NCBI GenBank assembly: GCA_020698575.1 | Contig: CM036251.1 | Span: forward strand, 32,243,288-32,307,287 | Direction of reading: 5' to 3' | Length of the DNA stretch: 64,000 nucleotides | Source: Bostrychus sinensis | Taxonomy: Eukaryota > Chordata > Actinopteri > Gobiiformes > Eleotridae | Shown here: positions 46,065 through 57,480 of the stretch, piece after piece | Numbering within the stretch: the stretch's first letter is position 1 | Layout of the letters: each line of letters begins with the position of its first letter | Notes under the pieces: generated by a model | Told to the model about the DNA's origin: nothing | The model's input: the letters and a program-made list of their open reading frames with translations, nothing else | Databases searched by the model: none | Position numbers and translations under genes: made by a program

Positions 46065-46179
46065 ACTACGTCCGAGAGTGCATCGTGGGCACGGGTCAGA
46101 GCTACCGTGGCCGCCGATCGGTGACAGTGGACGGGGTCATGTGCCAAGCCTGGGCCTCCCCCATCCCTCACGAGCACAA
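46065..46179 (+). CDS. hgf: hgf exon 4: kringle 1, first half
   Basis: The 115-nt exon lies between TCCTCCAG and GTAAGT, entering in phase 1 and leaving in phase 2. It encodes residues 108-145: DYVRECIVGTGQSYRGRRSV, then MCQAWASPIPHEH. Cys113 and Cys134 are kringle cysteines 1 and 2, Q.W and PHEH are kringle signatures, and IPHEH is identical to mammalian HGF. Kringle 1 with the N domain forms the high-affinity MET-binding unit (NK1). The RRS at 124-126 adds positive charge where mammals have TVS. Confidence 0.96.
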
Positions 46180-47684
46180 GTAAGTCCCGGCGGAAAGGTG
46201 GACTCGAACTGAAGTGATGTAATTAGCCGGTAGCTTAAGGCCATGGTGGACGTGTGTGTGAGTATGATGTATTAGGGCTTGATTAGGCTCCTGTGAGCAG
46301 TCGTTCATCAGCACTGACCTCATCCTAACGTTTTTCACAGCCACACATCATTTCCTGTCGCGGACGCTCTGTTTATGTAGGTGTGCGCGCACATGTGTGG
46401 ATTTCATTCAGTTAGTATCATGTCTAATATCCAGCTCATGGTTAGGTCTGCAGAAAACGGCAATTTGATGCTGTTTAGATTGAAGATAAAAGTCTCTTTA
46501 AAAGGTCAAACTGAGGTTGAGAATTCAGAAGCTTTACTGACATACTGAGAATAAACTGCCAGAGGTCCAGAGGTTGACCGATATGGGTTTCTCTGGGCTA
46601 TAAACACTTTTTTTTGGGCCAATATGTAGCGCCAATGTTCGTAATCTTATGAAAGAAATACATAAAATATAGCCACTTCTTTTAGTAATGCTTATTAAAA
46701 TGCAATTAAATGTGTTAAAATTGGACGATGAGAACAGTAACCAATAAGGCAATCTCAACCATTTATGTCGTGAAAGTAGAGCTTGGGAAAAGCTTTCTAT
46801 GCCAGAGAAATAAGCAAAAAACTTTTTATTGCCGTTTTGAGCTTTTTAGACAGAGATAAATCAATTTTTGATGTTTAATATGAACTGCAGTGTAAGCTGC
46901 TCAAACTGCTACAAGTTGGTTGGGGAAGCTGTGGTCCTTGTTGGTTGCCAATTGACTAAAAAATATCAGCAGATCAAATTTATTCATTCATTATCAAATT
47001 TTAAAACCCATTTGAATTCGCTGACATTTTTTCAATTTTTTTGGCAACCCTGTCTTTGTTGTAATTTGTTCTATTTTATGCCATCTTTTGTGATACATGC
47101 CAAATTATGGTTTTCTGCCCCATTCTACCTTTATTGTGCTTTTTGCCTCTGACACAACTTCTAGGAGTATTTTTAGCAGTAATACCACTTCGCATTTGTG
47201 CTATTTTGGGCTATCTATTGTGATATCTGCCAAATTATGGTATAGTGCCGCATCCTGCCTTTTTTGTGCCTCCACTTCTGACACGAATTTTAGAATATTT
47301 AGAAGTATTTCAAGGAATAATACTTCTTCTAATCTGTGCTATTATATGCCATTGATTTTCAGCTTAGGCAAATACTCGCAATGGCTTCTGCCACTGCAAA
47401 TTTCTAGTTATTATTATATACTGTGCCATTGATCTGGAAAGACGAATTTGAGGAGAAAGAGGATTAACTTGGAGGGCCTCCAGACCCACTTCACATCTCT
47501 AAGAAAGTTAGTGGGTTTGGCTGGACAGACTAACATCAAATGGAAGCTTTTGATTGCCACATGGAACCCAATACTGTCAGTGAATCATCCAAACATTCAA
47601 ATGGCTATCTGTGGAAAAAGGGGTTGGCTGCATATGGTTGCTATAATAATTGACAATAGCAGAGGAAATACTAAAATACATAAA

Positions 47685-48500
47685 ATGGGCACGTTCTGCT
47701 TTTTTTCCCAAGCTTTTTTTAGTACTTTTTAACACTTTTGCATTAGTATTTCATGTTTTATCACTTAAAATAATCTGTACATATGGAAAATGTCTTCGTT
47801 TGGGGAGCTGTTACTTTCACTTTGCAGAAAACTGCTTGAATTAGGAGTCTGTTACTTTAAGGTCTGGTTGGCCCCACCCACTTCCCTCCATCAGCTCCGA
47901 GCCCATGGAGCACAACAGTGCCCGCCCTCTTCTAATGCCAGAAGTACATTTTTTCATTTATTTTTCCCATAGAGTTTTTGTGCATATAAAAATGGGTATA
48001 TTTAAAACCTCGACAGAGAACAAGAGGCAGTAATGTCTGGCCATCACTGCAGCAGCTCTGCTATAAAGTACAGTATTTACAATCAAGCTCAACAGTGCCC
48101 ACCCCTGGTTCTGGAAGTAAGTTTTCCACTCATTTTTTTGATAGACTTTAAAAAAAAAAAAAAAAAAGTTTAAAAGCACAACGAAGGCTAATCAGTCATC
48201 TGCTGCAGTGATGGCCTTCCTCTGACTAAAGCCCTCTACAGACACTAATACCTTTTCTTCTTCTACTACTTTAAGATCACAAGTGAATAAAATTGGGAGG
48301 ATTTGAGTTCAGACATGAGAGGAGAATATCTGAGTGCTTGTACGGAACAGTCGGGGATAGACAGAGCATGATATAATGGTTAATTAGCACAGCTATTAGC
48401 AATGTGAAGCTAACAGAGAGATAAATGAGCTGACTGCTTTATAGTGGCTGCGGTTTAAGCAATGGAATTATGTTGACAGCAGTATTACTCAATTGGGTCT
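47685..48500 (+). repeat. interspersed repeat family R1, copy 4 (split)
   Basis: The parts at 47685-47850 (GGGCACGTTCTGC, CATTAGTATTTCATGTTTTA, CTTGAATTAGGAGTCTG) and 48340-48500 (GGTTAATTAGCACAGCTATT, GAGCTGACTGCTTTATAGTG) match R1. The roughly 450 bp between holds a partly duplicated block (CAACAGTGCCCGCCC at about 47912 and CAACAGTGCCCACCCC at about 48088), which may be an insertion. Confidence 0.55.
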
Positions 48501-49230
48501 ACTCCTACTCCTTTTGTGGGGTCAGAGGTCAAAGTTATGCTGATGTTTTTAATCCATGAGAATGTCTTTGTTATTACATGAATACATCACTAATGCAGCT
48601 GGAACATATTTAGTTCCATATCTTTAAAAGCAGCTTTATCGTTATCTCAGACACTACGCTCTGCCTTTGCATAGCAGTTTAAACATTTGTCTTAGCCATA
48701 GATAATAATTGCGTATGACAACATATTTTATCATTTGCATAATACAGCCACAGCTCTTAAGGATCTTCAGTGGCCCATGTCTGCAGACAAATAATGAAAG
48801 TGGCAGTGATTTGTTCCTCCTCCTGTTTATCAGTCCACTTCTAATTGAACCCATGTGCTTTTTTTTATCACCCATCTTTGAGTCATGGGAAACCTGGCAT
48901 GCATCCTCCCAAACCCAAAAACAAGAGAAAGGTCAACTCTCTATTTATTTACTTTCTTACTGTTTGTTTGTTAGTGAAGGACATGGGCAAAACTCCCAGT
49001 GGCTTGTTTGTTTGAACCTCACAAAGAGATGGTGGTAAAAAAAACAACAACGCAGAAGTCCAAAAGGCTCAGGTCATGACTGTTGGACGGTGTCTGACAG
49101 AACTAAGGCTTCTGTTCTGGCAAAGTGTTTGAGGGCCACTAACAGCCGCCCTAGTAGTTAGTAGAGGTTAGATTGATTCCCATATTCACCCATGCAAATT
49201 TTCCATTTTCTTTCTGTGCATTTTTGTATA

Positions 49231-49956
49231 CACTATAGTTCGTCTGCCTTTACAATATATGAATATAAACTTAATTCTTAATCCATAGGGTTTAATATAA
49301 TGTTAGCCCACCATTTGCATCTATAACAGCTTCAACTCTTCTGGAAAGGCTTTTCAAACTTTAGAAGTGTTTATGGGAATTTTTGACCATTCTTCCAGAA
49401 GCACATTTGTGAGGTCAGACTCTGATGTTGGATGAGAAGGCCTGGCTCACAGTCTTTGCTCTAATTCATCCCAAAAATGTTCTGTCAGGTGGAGGTCAGG
49501 CCTCTGTGCAGCCCAGTCAAGTTCTTCCACACCACAGTCCTTCATCCATGTCTTTATGAGCCATCCTTTGTGCACTGGTGCGAACAGGAAATGGCCATCC
49601 CCAAACCTTTCCACAAAGCTGCAGCCTAGGTGCTTGATTTTATTCACCTGTGGCCATGAAGTGACTGGAACTCCTGTATTCAGTTATTTGGGTGGATGAG
49701 TGAATACTTTGGCTTTTCAGGCAGCTGCCCCGCGTCTCTGGAATGCCCTTCCAATTCATCTAAGGGAACCTCAGACTGTTGACTCTTTTAAAAAGCAACT
49801 AAAGACTTTTTTATTCAAATAATTTTATGGTTATGCTTTTACTTGTTTTACTGTGCTGTTTTTACCAATTTAATTTTACTGTAGCACTTTGAGATTTGTT
49901 GTACAAATGTAAAGCGCATTATAAATAAAATCTATTATTATTATTATTATATAGTG
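49231..49956 (-). mobile_element. Tc1-like transposon fragment split by a LINE 3' end
   Basis: The left end TACACTATAG and right end TATAGTGTA face each other. A minus-strand frame (49447-49647) contains a degenerate C-terminal DDE block (LDWAAQRPDLHLTEHFWDEL) that resembles the Tc1 Glu motif SPDLNPIEHLWDEL. The N-terminal two thirds are absent. About 240 bp near the right end (49713-49948) are a LINE 3' end, leaving only the last few bases of the transposon after it. Confidence 0.7.
49713..49948 (+). mobile_element. LINE 3' end with (ATT)n tail
   Basis: CTGGAATGCCCTTCC, CTCAGACTGTTGACTC, TTTTATTCAAATAATTTTA and GTAAAGCGCATTATAAATAA lead into (ATT)n. This is a typical 3' untranslated end of a fish LINE, 5'-truncated. 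A related end is at 62775-63057. Confidence 0.65.
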
Positions 49957-51683
49957 TATATGAATCCCATACAACTGCCTATTATTAATCAGGGCCAGTT
50001 CTAGCTTTGTGGGGACCCTATGCAAGATGCTGTTTAGGGCCTTTGTTAAATAAATGCTCTGCCACAACAGACAATCTCAAAGAGAAACTGAAGTAAGTGT
50101 GTACCAACATCTGAGCTTTAAACATCCACATATAATTGTGATTATTATACATAAATATGGCATTGTAAAAATAAATATATTGTAATGTTTTCTAAAGTAT
50201 GATAATGTTTTAATGTACAACACATTGATTATGAATAGAAATCCAGAATGGGTTGGGGGTGGACGATGGTGGTAGGAAGGGGTTAGCTCTGGATTTTATT
50301 TTATTTTTTCATTTTATTTGTTTTAATTGTATGTTATTTATTTATTTTTTAGTTCTTTGTTATTGTTTTTTGTTGAAAATGGATAATAAAAACTTGATCA
50401 CAAAAAAAGAGTCGACAACAGGCCTAATATTTATTAGCCACTTAATAAAAAAACAGTAGTAGCACACTTATAATTAGAGTCAACTAAACTTAATACACTA
50501 ATCATAAGTAGTCCTAAAGTAATGTCAAGTGGCTAATATCTGAAAAAACAACTTCCACTGTGCAATGGCAGAGCAGACATCTACACACCAACAATTGAAA
50601 AAAAAAACATTCAGCTTTGGGGCCCCTTAGTGGCCTAATGCATGACCATAGCCTTCATGTAGCTACAAACAGCAGTGATTATTGATGGGATGTGTATTTT
50701 TTGGCCTATTTGGTGACGTCTAGTGGTAAAAGTTCAGATAGCATTTTCATACCTCACATTAACAAGTATGTCAACATTCTTTTGTCTATGGATAGCTCCA
50801 AAAAACAACAAGACTCAATCAGAAATGCCTTAAATCTGAAGTCATTGGTCGGTATAAAGGTCTAGAAAGACATTTGAGAATCTGTAATTTGTGTGATAAT
50901 AATTTTGTCGGATGAATTTCACGTCTTATTTAAGTGCACAAATCCTGAGGTGATGAAAAGTAGAGAAAAACATCTGCCAAAATTTTCTTGAAAGGGTTCA
51001 TGAATGTATAAGTTTGTGTTGTTACTTCAGTTCTTATATCAATGAATTATTGTTGATTTCTAGTGTATATTACTTTGTTATTTATGTCTGTGCTCCATAC
51101 CATGCATATCATCATGGGCAAATAAAGAAATTCAATTAATAGAAATACATTTACTGTATCTAGTTAGTTTCAGGTGTGTTTCAGGAGAGTCTGCTCAATC
51201 TCCAAACTTCTAATGAACACACATGCAGAAACTGCTTCAATCACCGTATTTGCAACATATTGTTTCTTATTTATTTCTTCTTAATAGATTGCCCTGAACG
51301 TCTAAACTAACTTAAAACTGTTGGGGCCCATGCTGAATATTTTCTACCACTTCTCAATTTGTGTTATTTTCTCAGAGTGAAGTTCTGACTCATACTTCGT
51401 CACTGTTTAGATGGAACTTCACAAAAGCAAAATGGAAAACTACTGCTGTTCTCTCTCCGCATCAACTGATTGACTTTAACAGAAACATTCTTTTTCTCAC
51501 AATCGACAGTTTGACCCTCAATGTCAGTTAATTTCCACTGCACAAAAGCCAGATGAAATATCTCCTCTTTTAGATGTTTGAAAAATGTCCTGAAATGAAA
51601 AGAAGCCAGTTAACATGTCCTTGGGTGTTGAGTCAGAATAGTGAGCTCATCGTGGCGTATAGGAGCTGTTCTGTAACTGGCCT

Positions 51684-51708
51684 TGTGTGTGTGTGTGTGT
51701 GTGTGTGT
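51684..51708 (+). repeat. hgf: (TG)12 repeat beside the exon 5 acceptor
   Basis: The uninterrupted TG run ends 20 bases before the acceptor AG at 51727-51728 and takes the place of most of the pyrimidine tract. Only TCTTTGTGTTGGTGCTCACAG separates it from the exon. Confidence 0.95.
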
Positions 51709-51728
51709 CTTTGTGTTGGTGCTCACAG

Positions 51729-51877
51729 ATTCATGTCCAGGAGGTTCAGGAAGAAAGACCTGAGAGAGAATTACTGCCGGAACCCGGACAACTCCACCGT
51801 CGGACCATGGTGCTTCACCACTGACCCCAGACCGCACATGAGGCACCAGGAGTGTGGGATACCGCAGTGTTCTCAGG
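51729..51877 (+). CDS. hgf: hgf exon 5: kringle 1, second half
   Basis: The 149-nt exon lies between GCTCACAG and the donor GTGAGT, entering in phase 2 and leaving in phase 1. It encodes residues 146-195: KFMSRRFRKKDLRENYCRNP, then GPWCFTTDP, QECGIPQCSQ. Cys162, Cys174, Cys188 and Cys193 complete the six kringle cysteines. NYCRNPD and PWCFTTDP are kringle signatures. An N-glycosylation sequon N167-S-T169 lies in the loop; I know of none there in the human protein. Two further AG dinucleotides (51739-51740 and 51748-51749) are in-frame potential acceptors. Confidence 0.96.
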
Positions 51878-51973
51878 GTGAGTTAAAGAGGTCACACCTT
51901 TTGTAGACTGATGGAAGCTCTAAAGTCACTCTAATGGCAATCTTCAATAGCCTTAAAGGTGCTAGGAGCAGTA

Positions 51974-52418
51974 TTTCTTCTTCTTCTCCTCCTCCTTCTT
52001 CTCATTCTTTATCTTCTTCTTCTTCTTCTTCTCCTCCTCCTTCTTCTTCTCCTTCTTCTTCTCCTCCTTCTTCTCCTCCTTCTTCTTCTCATTCTTTATC
52101 TTCTTCTTCTTCTCCTCCTCCTTCTTCTTCTCCTTCTTCTTCTCCTCCTTCTTCTCCTCCTTCTTCTTCTCATTCTTTATCTTCTTCTTCTTCTTCTTCT
52201 CCTCCTTCTTCTCATTCTTTATCTTCTTCTTCTTCTTCTTCTCCTCCTTCTTCTCATTCTTTATCTTCTTCTTCTTCTCCTTCTCCTTGTCCTTCTCCTT
52301 CTCCTTCTTCTTCTTCATTTTCTTCTCCTTCTCCTTCTTCTTTTTCTTCTTCTTCTCTTTCTCCTTCTTCTCCTTTTCCTTCTCCTCCTCCTCTTCCTTC
52401 TTCTTCTTCTTCTTCTTT
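51974..52418 (+). repeat. polypyrimidine tract, CTT/CCT-rich, with higher-order repeats
   Basis: About 445 bases are almost purely C and T on the plus strand. They are arranged as TTCTTCTCCTCC-type units with a recurring TCTCATTCTTTATC landmark at roughly 50-100 base spacing. Multiple frames stay open (Ser/Leu/Phe-rich plus, Lys/Glu-rich minus) without coding meaning. It ends in TTCTTTAG at 52420. Confidence 0.97.
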
Positions 52419-52836
52419 AGCGGTGATTTGTGGAGAGTTTTGGACCTCTGGAAACATCCTCCTGACAGTGCGTTGGGACAAGATAGACACTTCCAGTCCT
52501 CTTAAAATTCTTAATTATTACCATGATGTTGAAAAGTCATGGTAGGAATATTTCCTGACCCTTGCCACCCCCAAAAAAAAAATAATAATAATAATAATAA
52601 ATCACTTGGAATATACATGATCATGTGAATTCTTAGGGATACCAACTGTGACAAATATTTTTTTCTGTCTTTCTTATTTCCAAATAAAACTGGAATGTCT
52701 TTATAATTGAGTTTTTTCAATGACAACAGAGTTTTTGGTAATATTTTGAGCAAAAGGCCCAATATTTATTTTTTTATCATTGTTTGCTCATATTTGCCAG
52801 GGGCGCTCTATATTAGTGGAAGGCACTGTACTTTAA

Positions 52837-52837
<1 letters not shown>

Positions 52838-52905
<68 letters not shown>
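52838..52905. repeat. (ATT)n microsatellite in intron 5
   Basis: About 22 uninterrupted ATT units. Confidence 0.96.
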
Positions 52906-52906
<1 letters not shown>

Positions 52907-54157
52907 ACAGGGGATAGCATGAAACATCTTGGTAAAATTTTTGAACTATCTCTGAATCTCTTCTCTTTGTCACAAATTTGGAAAGAAACAACAATGGTCA
53001 TTATGTCTTAAAACCTGAAACGTGCCCATACCTGCAGACACTTGGGGGCGCTGCTATCCAAAAGGCAAAGCGGGCCAAAAGAGAAAGATGGGCCCCCTGA
53101 GGAAAGAGTTTAGAATGACAGTAGTAGTCTTATGTAAACAAGGAAGTTAAATCTGCAAACAGGGATAAAGAACCCTTACATCCCCTTGGATCTGAGGCGT
53201 GAGTGCTTATCTCATATATACAAGTTTATCTGGATCTGAAGCATGCTGCCTTGGACAATGAAAGGCTGTACTGAAAATTTTATTTAAAGTTGAATTGCGA
53301 TTAAGTATAGAGTCGATCTTAATGATAAGCATGGAGTCCTTTTATAGAATATGGACAAGTCTTCAAAGCAGTACAGCAGCAGATAATGGTGAGGCTGAGG
53401 AACACACTTGTGTTTACAGTTACCACCCACCTGTTACAGCCTGAGCCAGAGACAACAAGAGTGGAGTTTAGAAGAATAACTAATGCATTTAAATACAAAA
53501 AAGCATATAAAAGAAGCCATCACTGCAACAGACACTGCTCTCACGGCGCATATCATCTTGCCTCTTTTATTTGTTTAAATTATTACTGTTATTTTGTATA
53601 AAAACTATAAAACTTGCAATGAAAGACTCTATATTAAATCTCCCACTTTTTTAATGCAATAAAGTCTAAAACTAGGGATGAATCCAAACCATGCTTATTT
53701 GTTTTAATTGTAAACATAAAATCTGAAGATAAAAAAAAAAATAAATAAAAAAATGAGATCAGCCAATATGGGGAAAAAATGGTGATAACATTTTTTTGCC
53801 ATATAACCCACAGCCCTAAGTAGTAGAGGAGAGAAGAAAAGAAAGCAAAAGTTATACAGCAGTTAATTTAGCTCAAAGCAGGAATTCACATTTTAAGTGG
53901 CAAGTGTAAAACAAGTTTACATTTGACAGTTTTTTAAAGTTTGATTTTTTTTTTTATTACATAAGTGGTAAAAAAAAAGTGGGTTGGGGAGCCCCCTGTG
54001 AATTTTTGCTTAGGGCCCTGAGAGACTCTAGCAGCGCCTCTGCAGACACTGTCAAACCATTGTTGTGCTGAATGGAGCATATTTCACTTTACTTTAGAGA
54101 AAGTTGACAGACTGTGAAGGACAGCTGTATTAATGATGGATAACCAATACACAGGTT

Positions 54158-54332
54158 TAAAATGCTGTGGACCTCTTACTGCTTTTAGCCTTTATTTGAG
54201 AGACAATGTACAGTAGAATGACAGGAAACATGGAGGGAGAGCTAGGAATGACACAAAGCAACTGGTTCTTAGCCTGATTCGAACCCTGGTATCTTGCTCT
54301 TCCAGGTAATTCACTGAGGCACCCTTTGTCCA
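54158..54332 (-). mobile_element. tRNA-derived SINE, apparently full length
   Basis: On the minus strand the head has GGGTGCCTCAGTGAATTACC (A-box region) and CAGGGTTCGAATCAGG (B box). The body has TCATTCCTAGCTCTCCC and TTTCCTGTCATTC, and the end is CAAATAAAGGCTAAAAGCAG. This head-to-tail layout is that of a short fish SINE transcribed by RNA polymerase III. Confidence 0.75.
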
Positions 54333-57006
54333 CAGTAGCTGTTTCCACTAACAGACTGTTTTTAGTTAAAGTTAAAGGACATCAGTTTTCAAGCGTTAAA
54401 TCCTATGTACAGTGTATTTTCTTTGTTGTGTGGGATCTCTCATTTCGAATCTAATCTTTGAAGTGTGGAAAGAATCTTTTTGTGTGTGCCAGGCTTAGAT
54501 CACAGACGCGCACACACAACACATGTTTAGATATATTTAAAGCAGGCATTTATCTTTGCCCATTCCGCTTTTCCGCATCGCCTCGCCAACTGCAGTTTGA
54601 TAGTCTGAAATGAGGTGCAACGAATTAGGCAATAGCGCGTTGCTTTTAGACTGGCTAATGCTGCTGTTCACAGGTTTTCTCTGGTTTCCTGGGGCCAGCT
54701 GCAGTTGTTTCCAGGTGTGGGGTTGAGTTTACTCTTGTCTGCTCTCATCTCATCACTTCTCGTGTTTTCAAAATGTTCCGAAGCTAAAAGAAGGTCATGT
54801 TGGAATGTTGGAAGAGATTAATACCACAACTTTGTTTTCTGTTGATAAAGTGTGTGCTATTTTACTGGAGAGAACATCAGATGTATGCAAGCACAAAGCA
54901 GGAACACTTAGACAAATGTTATACAACACACTTCCTGGAGTATTTTAAATGCTGAGTATGCTGAGTACATTTGCGCAAGATGGTGGGAGCTGTTTGTTTG
55001 TAGTTTGTAGTTTTTAACTGTTAAAGTTCGCCTTTATAACAAGTTTTCTGGTCTGATTGTTCTGGATCTGTCCTCGTGAGTGGAATTTACTATTCTATAC
55101 AAAGAAGTTAGGGCGGAACAATCACAGGCTGAGTAACCAATCAGAGAAAGACGAGATGTAAGCAGTGGCAGTGGCAGTTTGCTGGTTTTACCCATGGATG
55201 TATAATAAGACCTGGATAGGGCACTGCCCCCTCTACCCTGATGCCAGTTTGATTAGTGGCCATTCTGTGGAACTGCAGTGAAAAAATCCCATGCAGCCCA
55301 GAAAGGATTTTTCCCATAGAGTGCAATATAAAAAGGAAACGCCTGTTGTTGGCCTAACAGGACAACTACAGCTTCCAAAATGGTCGGACTCTGTAGTGTT
55401 TTATCTATTTTCACACCATAGGCTTTTTCCCCATTTAAAATCTTTAATTTGCATAAAATTTATGGTTTGTGATATCACCGCTCTAGCCCGCCATCGCGTA
55501 CGTTGGTCAGAGCTGATCATGCGGTACTTGAAGTAAGACTGCGGTGCTCAAGGGCCATAGTGCACCTGCTCTATCTAAACATTTTTTTAGCATTATGCAC
55601 CAATGAGCACGGCTATTGAAAACAACAGCAGTCATGATGACATTCATTACCCAGTTCTATAACACCTATGGTTTTATCATAAAACACCAGAATACTCCAT
55701 ATTATGAGCAGCTCTGTACTTATTTCTGAACAAGGACAGCAGAAGAAGACAGTTGTACAAAGACAAAAAGTTGGTTTGTTTGAATGTGGTCGTTACGTCG
55801 GACGTCAACAAGACTTTATTAATGTTAAAATGGAAACAGGACCAAACATAAAAATAAAAAATCCCACAGACAACAATGCAGACTTCAGCAGAATCAACAC
55901 GTGACGATGAAAAGCACTAAACGTTGTTAAGTTATAAAATTAGCTCAGTAGCATGCTACCTTGGTTAGCTTCCACATTTGTAAGACACGCTGCAGATAAA
56001 CGGCTGTGATTGGCCAGTACAAAATCGACCGGACAGAAACGCTTCACTGCGAGTGAGGAATCAGACTGTCCTGCTTTTGCCAGGGTACTTACAATATCTC
56101 AGGTCTGTATGACATCAAACCAGACTGTGGAGCGCTGAGTTCAAAGCCTTCACACTGTGTGGCATTGACACCATCAGGTTTCAACATCTTTGACAGAACT
56201 CCTGGATCATCTGAAGGATCTCCTGACATTGTTCAGATGTCACAGCCTTTGGAGATTGTACTCTAGCATAATCACTGTGTATAAACTGAATGGATTGTGT
56301 TCACTGAAAGGCAGCTGTAGAGATACCAGGCCCTGCTCACCTCGGGAAGAAAATTTGTCTCAGCTTTCTAATCTCTCGTAATGGGTTCTGTCATAGTGGT
56401 GTTTTTATATGTATGCCGCTCCATCACTTTAATAAAGAAGCTTTGATAAGACAACATGGGAACTACTTCTGGAGCCAAACTCGCTTATGATGTCCCACTG
56501 GGTCGTCTACAAATGCACAACACACATGATGACTTTTATTTAGATGGAAAGCAGAAAATTACTGGAAAGATTTTGTAAAATATTAGTCGCTTCTAATAGA
56601 AACCATGTACAATACTACTACATACATGCAGCCAGCTCTATCACTAGCCACGGACTCATAAACATCTGCTTCTAATCTGCGCCTCTCTGCTTGTTTACAT
56701 TAGACAGTGCGTACTACCCACCATGCAACTAATAGTGTATTCTTTGAACCAAAGAGAGGCTTGGGCTTCATTAGCGTGATACGTTATATGTCATTCCTTA
56801 CATTTAAGTGTCGGCTTTGTAATAGCTGACCAAGAGCTATGTATTTACAAGGTCTGGGTTTTTTTATTGCAAAATGTTCCCTTAACAATGTGGGTGTGCC
56901 AAGTGATGACCTGTAGTTCATTACATAAGATGAGGCATTGAGTTCATAATTGTTTTGTTGTTTCGCTATGTGCAGGCAGTAACTTTGGTTTCTGTCTTGT
57001 GTCTAG

Positions 57007-57127
57007 TTGAGTGCATGACATGTAACGGCGAGGATTACAGAGGACCAATGGACCACACGGAAAGTGGGAAGGAGTGCCAGCGCTGGGACCTGGAGGAGCC
57101 CCACAAACACCTGTACCACCCCAAAAG
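57007..57127 (+). CDS. hgf: hgf exon 6: kringle 2, first half
   Basis: The 121-nt exon lies between TGTGTCTAG and the donor GTACAG, entering in phase 1 and leaving in phase 2. It encodes residues 196-235: VECMTCNGEDYRG, MDHTESGKECQRWD, PHKHLYHPK. Cys201 and Cys219 are kringle cysteines 1 and 2, and Cys198 is the additional conserved cysteine of the K1-K2 hinge. The VECMTCNGE and DHTESGK identities are specific for HGF and exclude MST1 and plasminogen. Confidence 0.97.
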
Positions 57128-57402
57128 GTACAGTGTGCAGTAACATGGCTAGGATTGAATGAGTTATAAACATATGAGTAAAGGATAACATGTGCTAGTT
57201 CATGGGGTCAAATGCACCAACACCTGTAATAGCAAGTTTATGCAATAATTAGATATAATAGTGGTGCACTTAGTCTGGAGATTAACCGATTAGGAGACAG
57301 TCCCTTTCCCTTTCTCTCAAGGAATTCAGGAAGTTCAATAATGTATTGCAGGGGGATATAATATTGCTGGGAAAAGTGATATATCAAACCAAAGTTTAGA
57401 AC

Positions 57403-57480
57403 AGTGTTTCCCAAAGTGGGGTCCAGAGCCTCCTGGGGGGCTGCAAAGGTACTGTAGGGGGGCCCCCAGAGGTTGTCTAT
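57403..57480. repeat. hAT-like terminus fragment
   Basis: ACAGTGTTTCCCAAAGTGGG followed by GTCC and G-rich text resembles a common hAT end (compare the AAAGTGGGTCC part of the element at 40995). A matching right end was not found. Confidence 0.4.

Larger units (their letters stand above)
46180..51728 (+). other. hgf: hgf intron 4
   Basis: The 5.5-kb intron contains R1 copy 4 in two parts (47685-47850 and 48300-48500), a Tc1-like fragment with a nested LINE tail (49231-49956) and a (TG)12 repeat just before the acceptor (51684-51708). The stretch 46180-47680 shows nothing recognisable. Confidence 0.8.
51878..57006 (+). other. hgf: hgf intron 5
   Basis: The 5.1-kb intron starts with a repeat fragment (51945-51975), then a polypyrimidine tract (51974-52418), an (ATT)n tract (52838-52905) and a SINE in inverse orientation (54158-54332). 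The parts 52910-54150 and 54340-56940 show no recognisable element; 54540-54760 is GC-balanced and could be conserved. Confidence 0.8.

Noticed and set aside
51934..52545. Open frames of up to 203 codons in hgf intron 5
   Set aside because: They are serine/leucine- or lysine/glutamate-only translations of the polypyrimidine tract and lie inside an intron.
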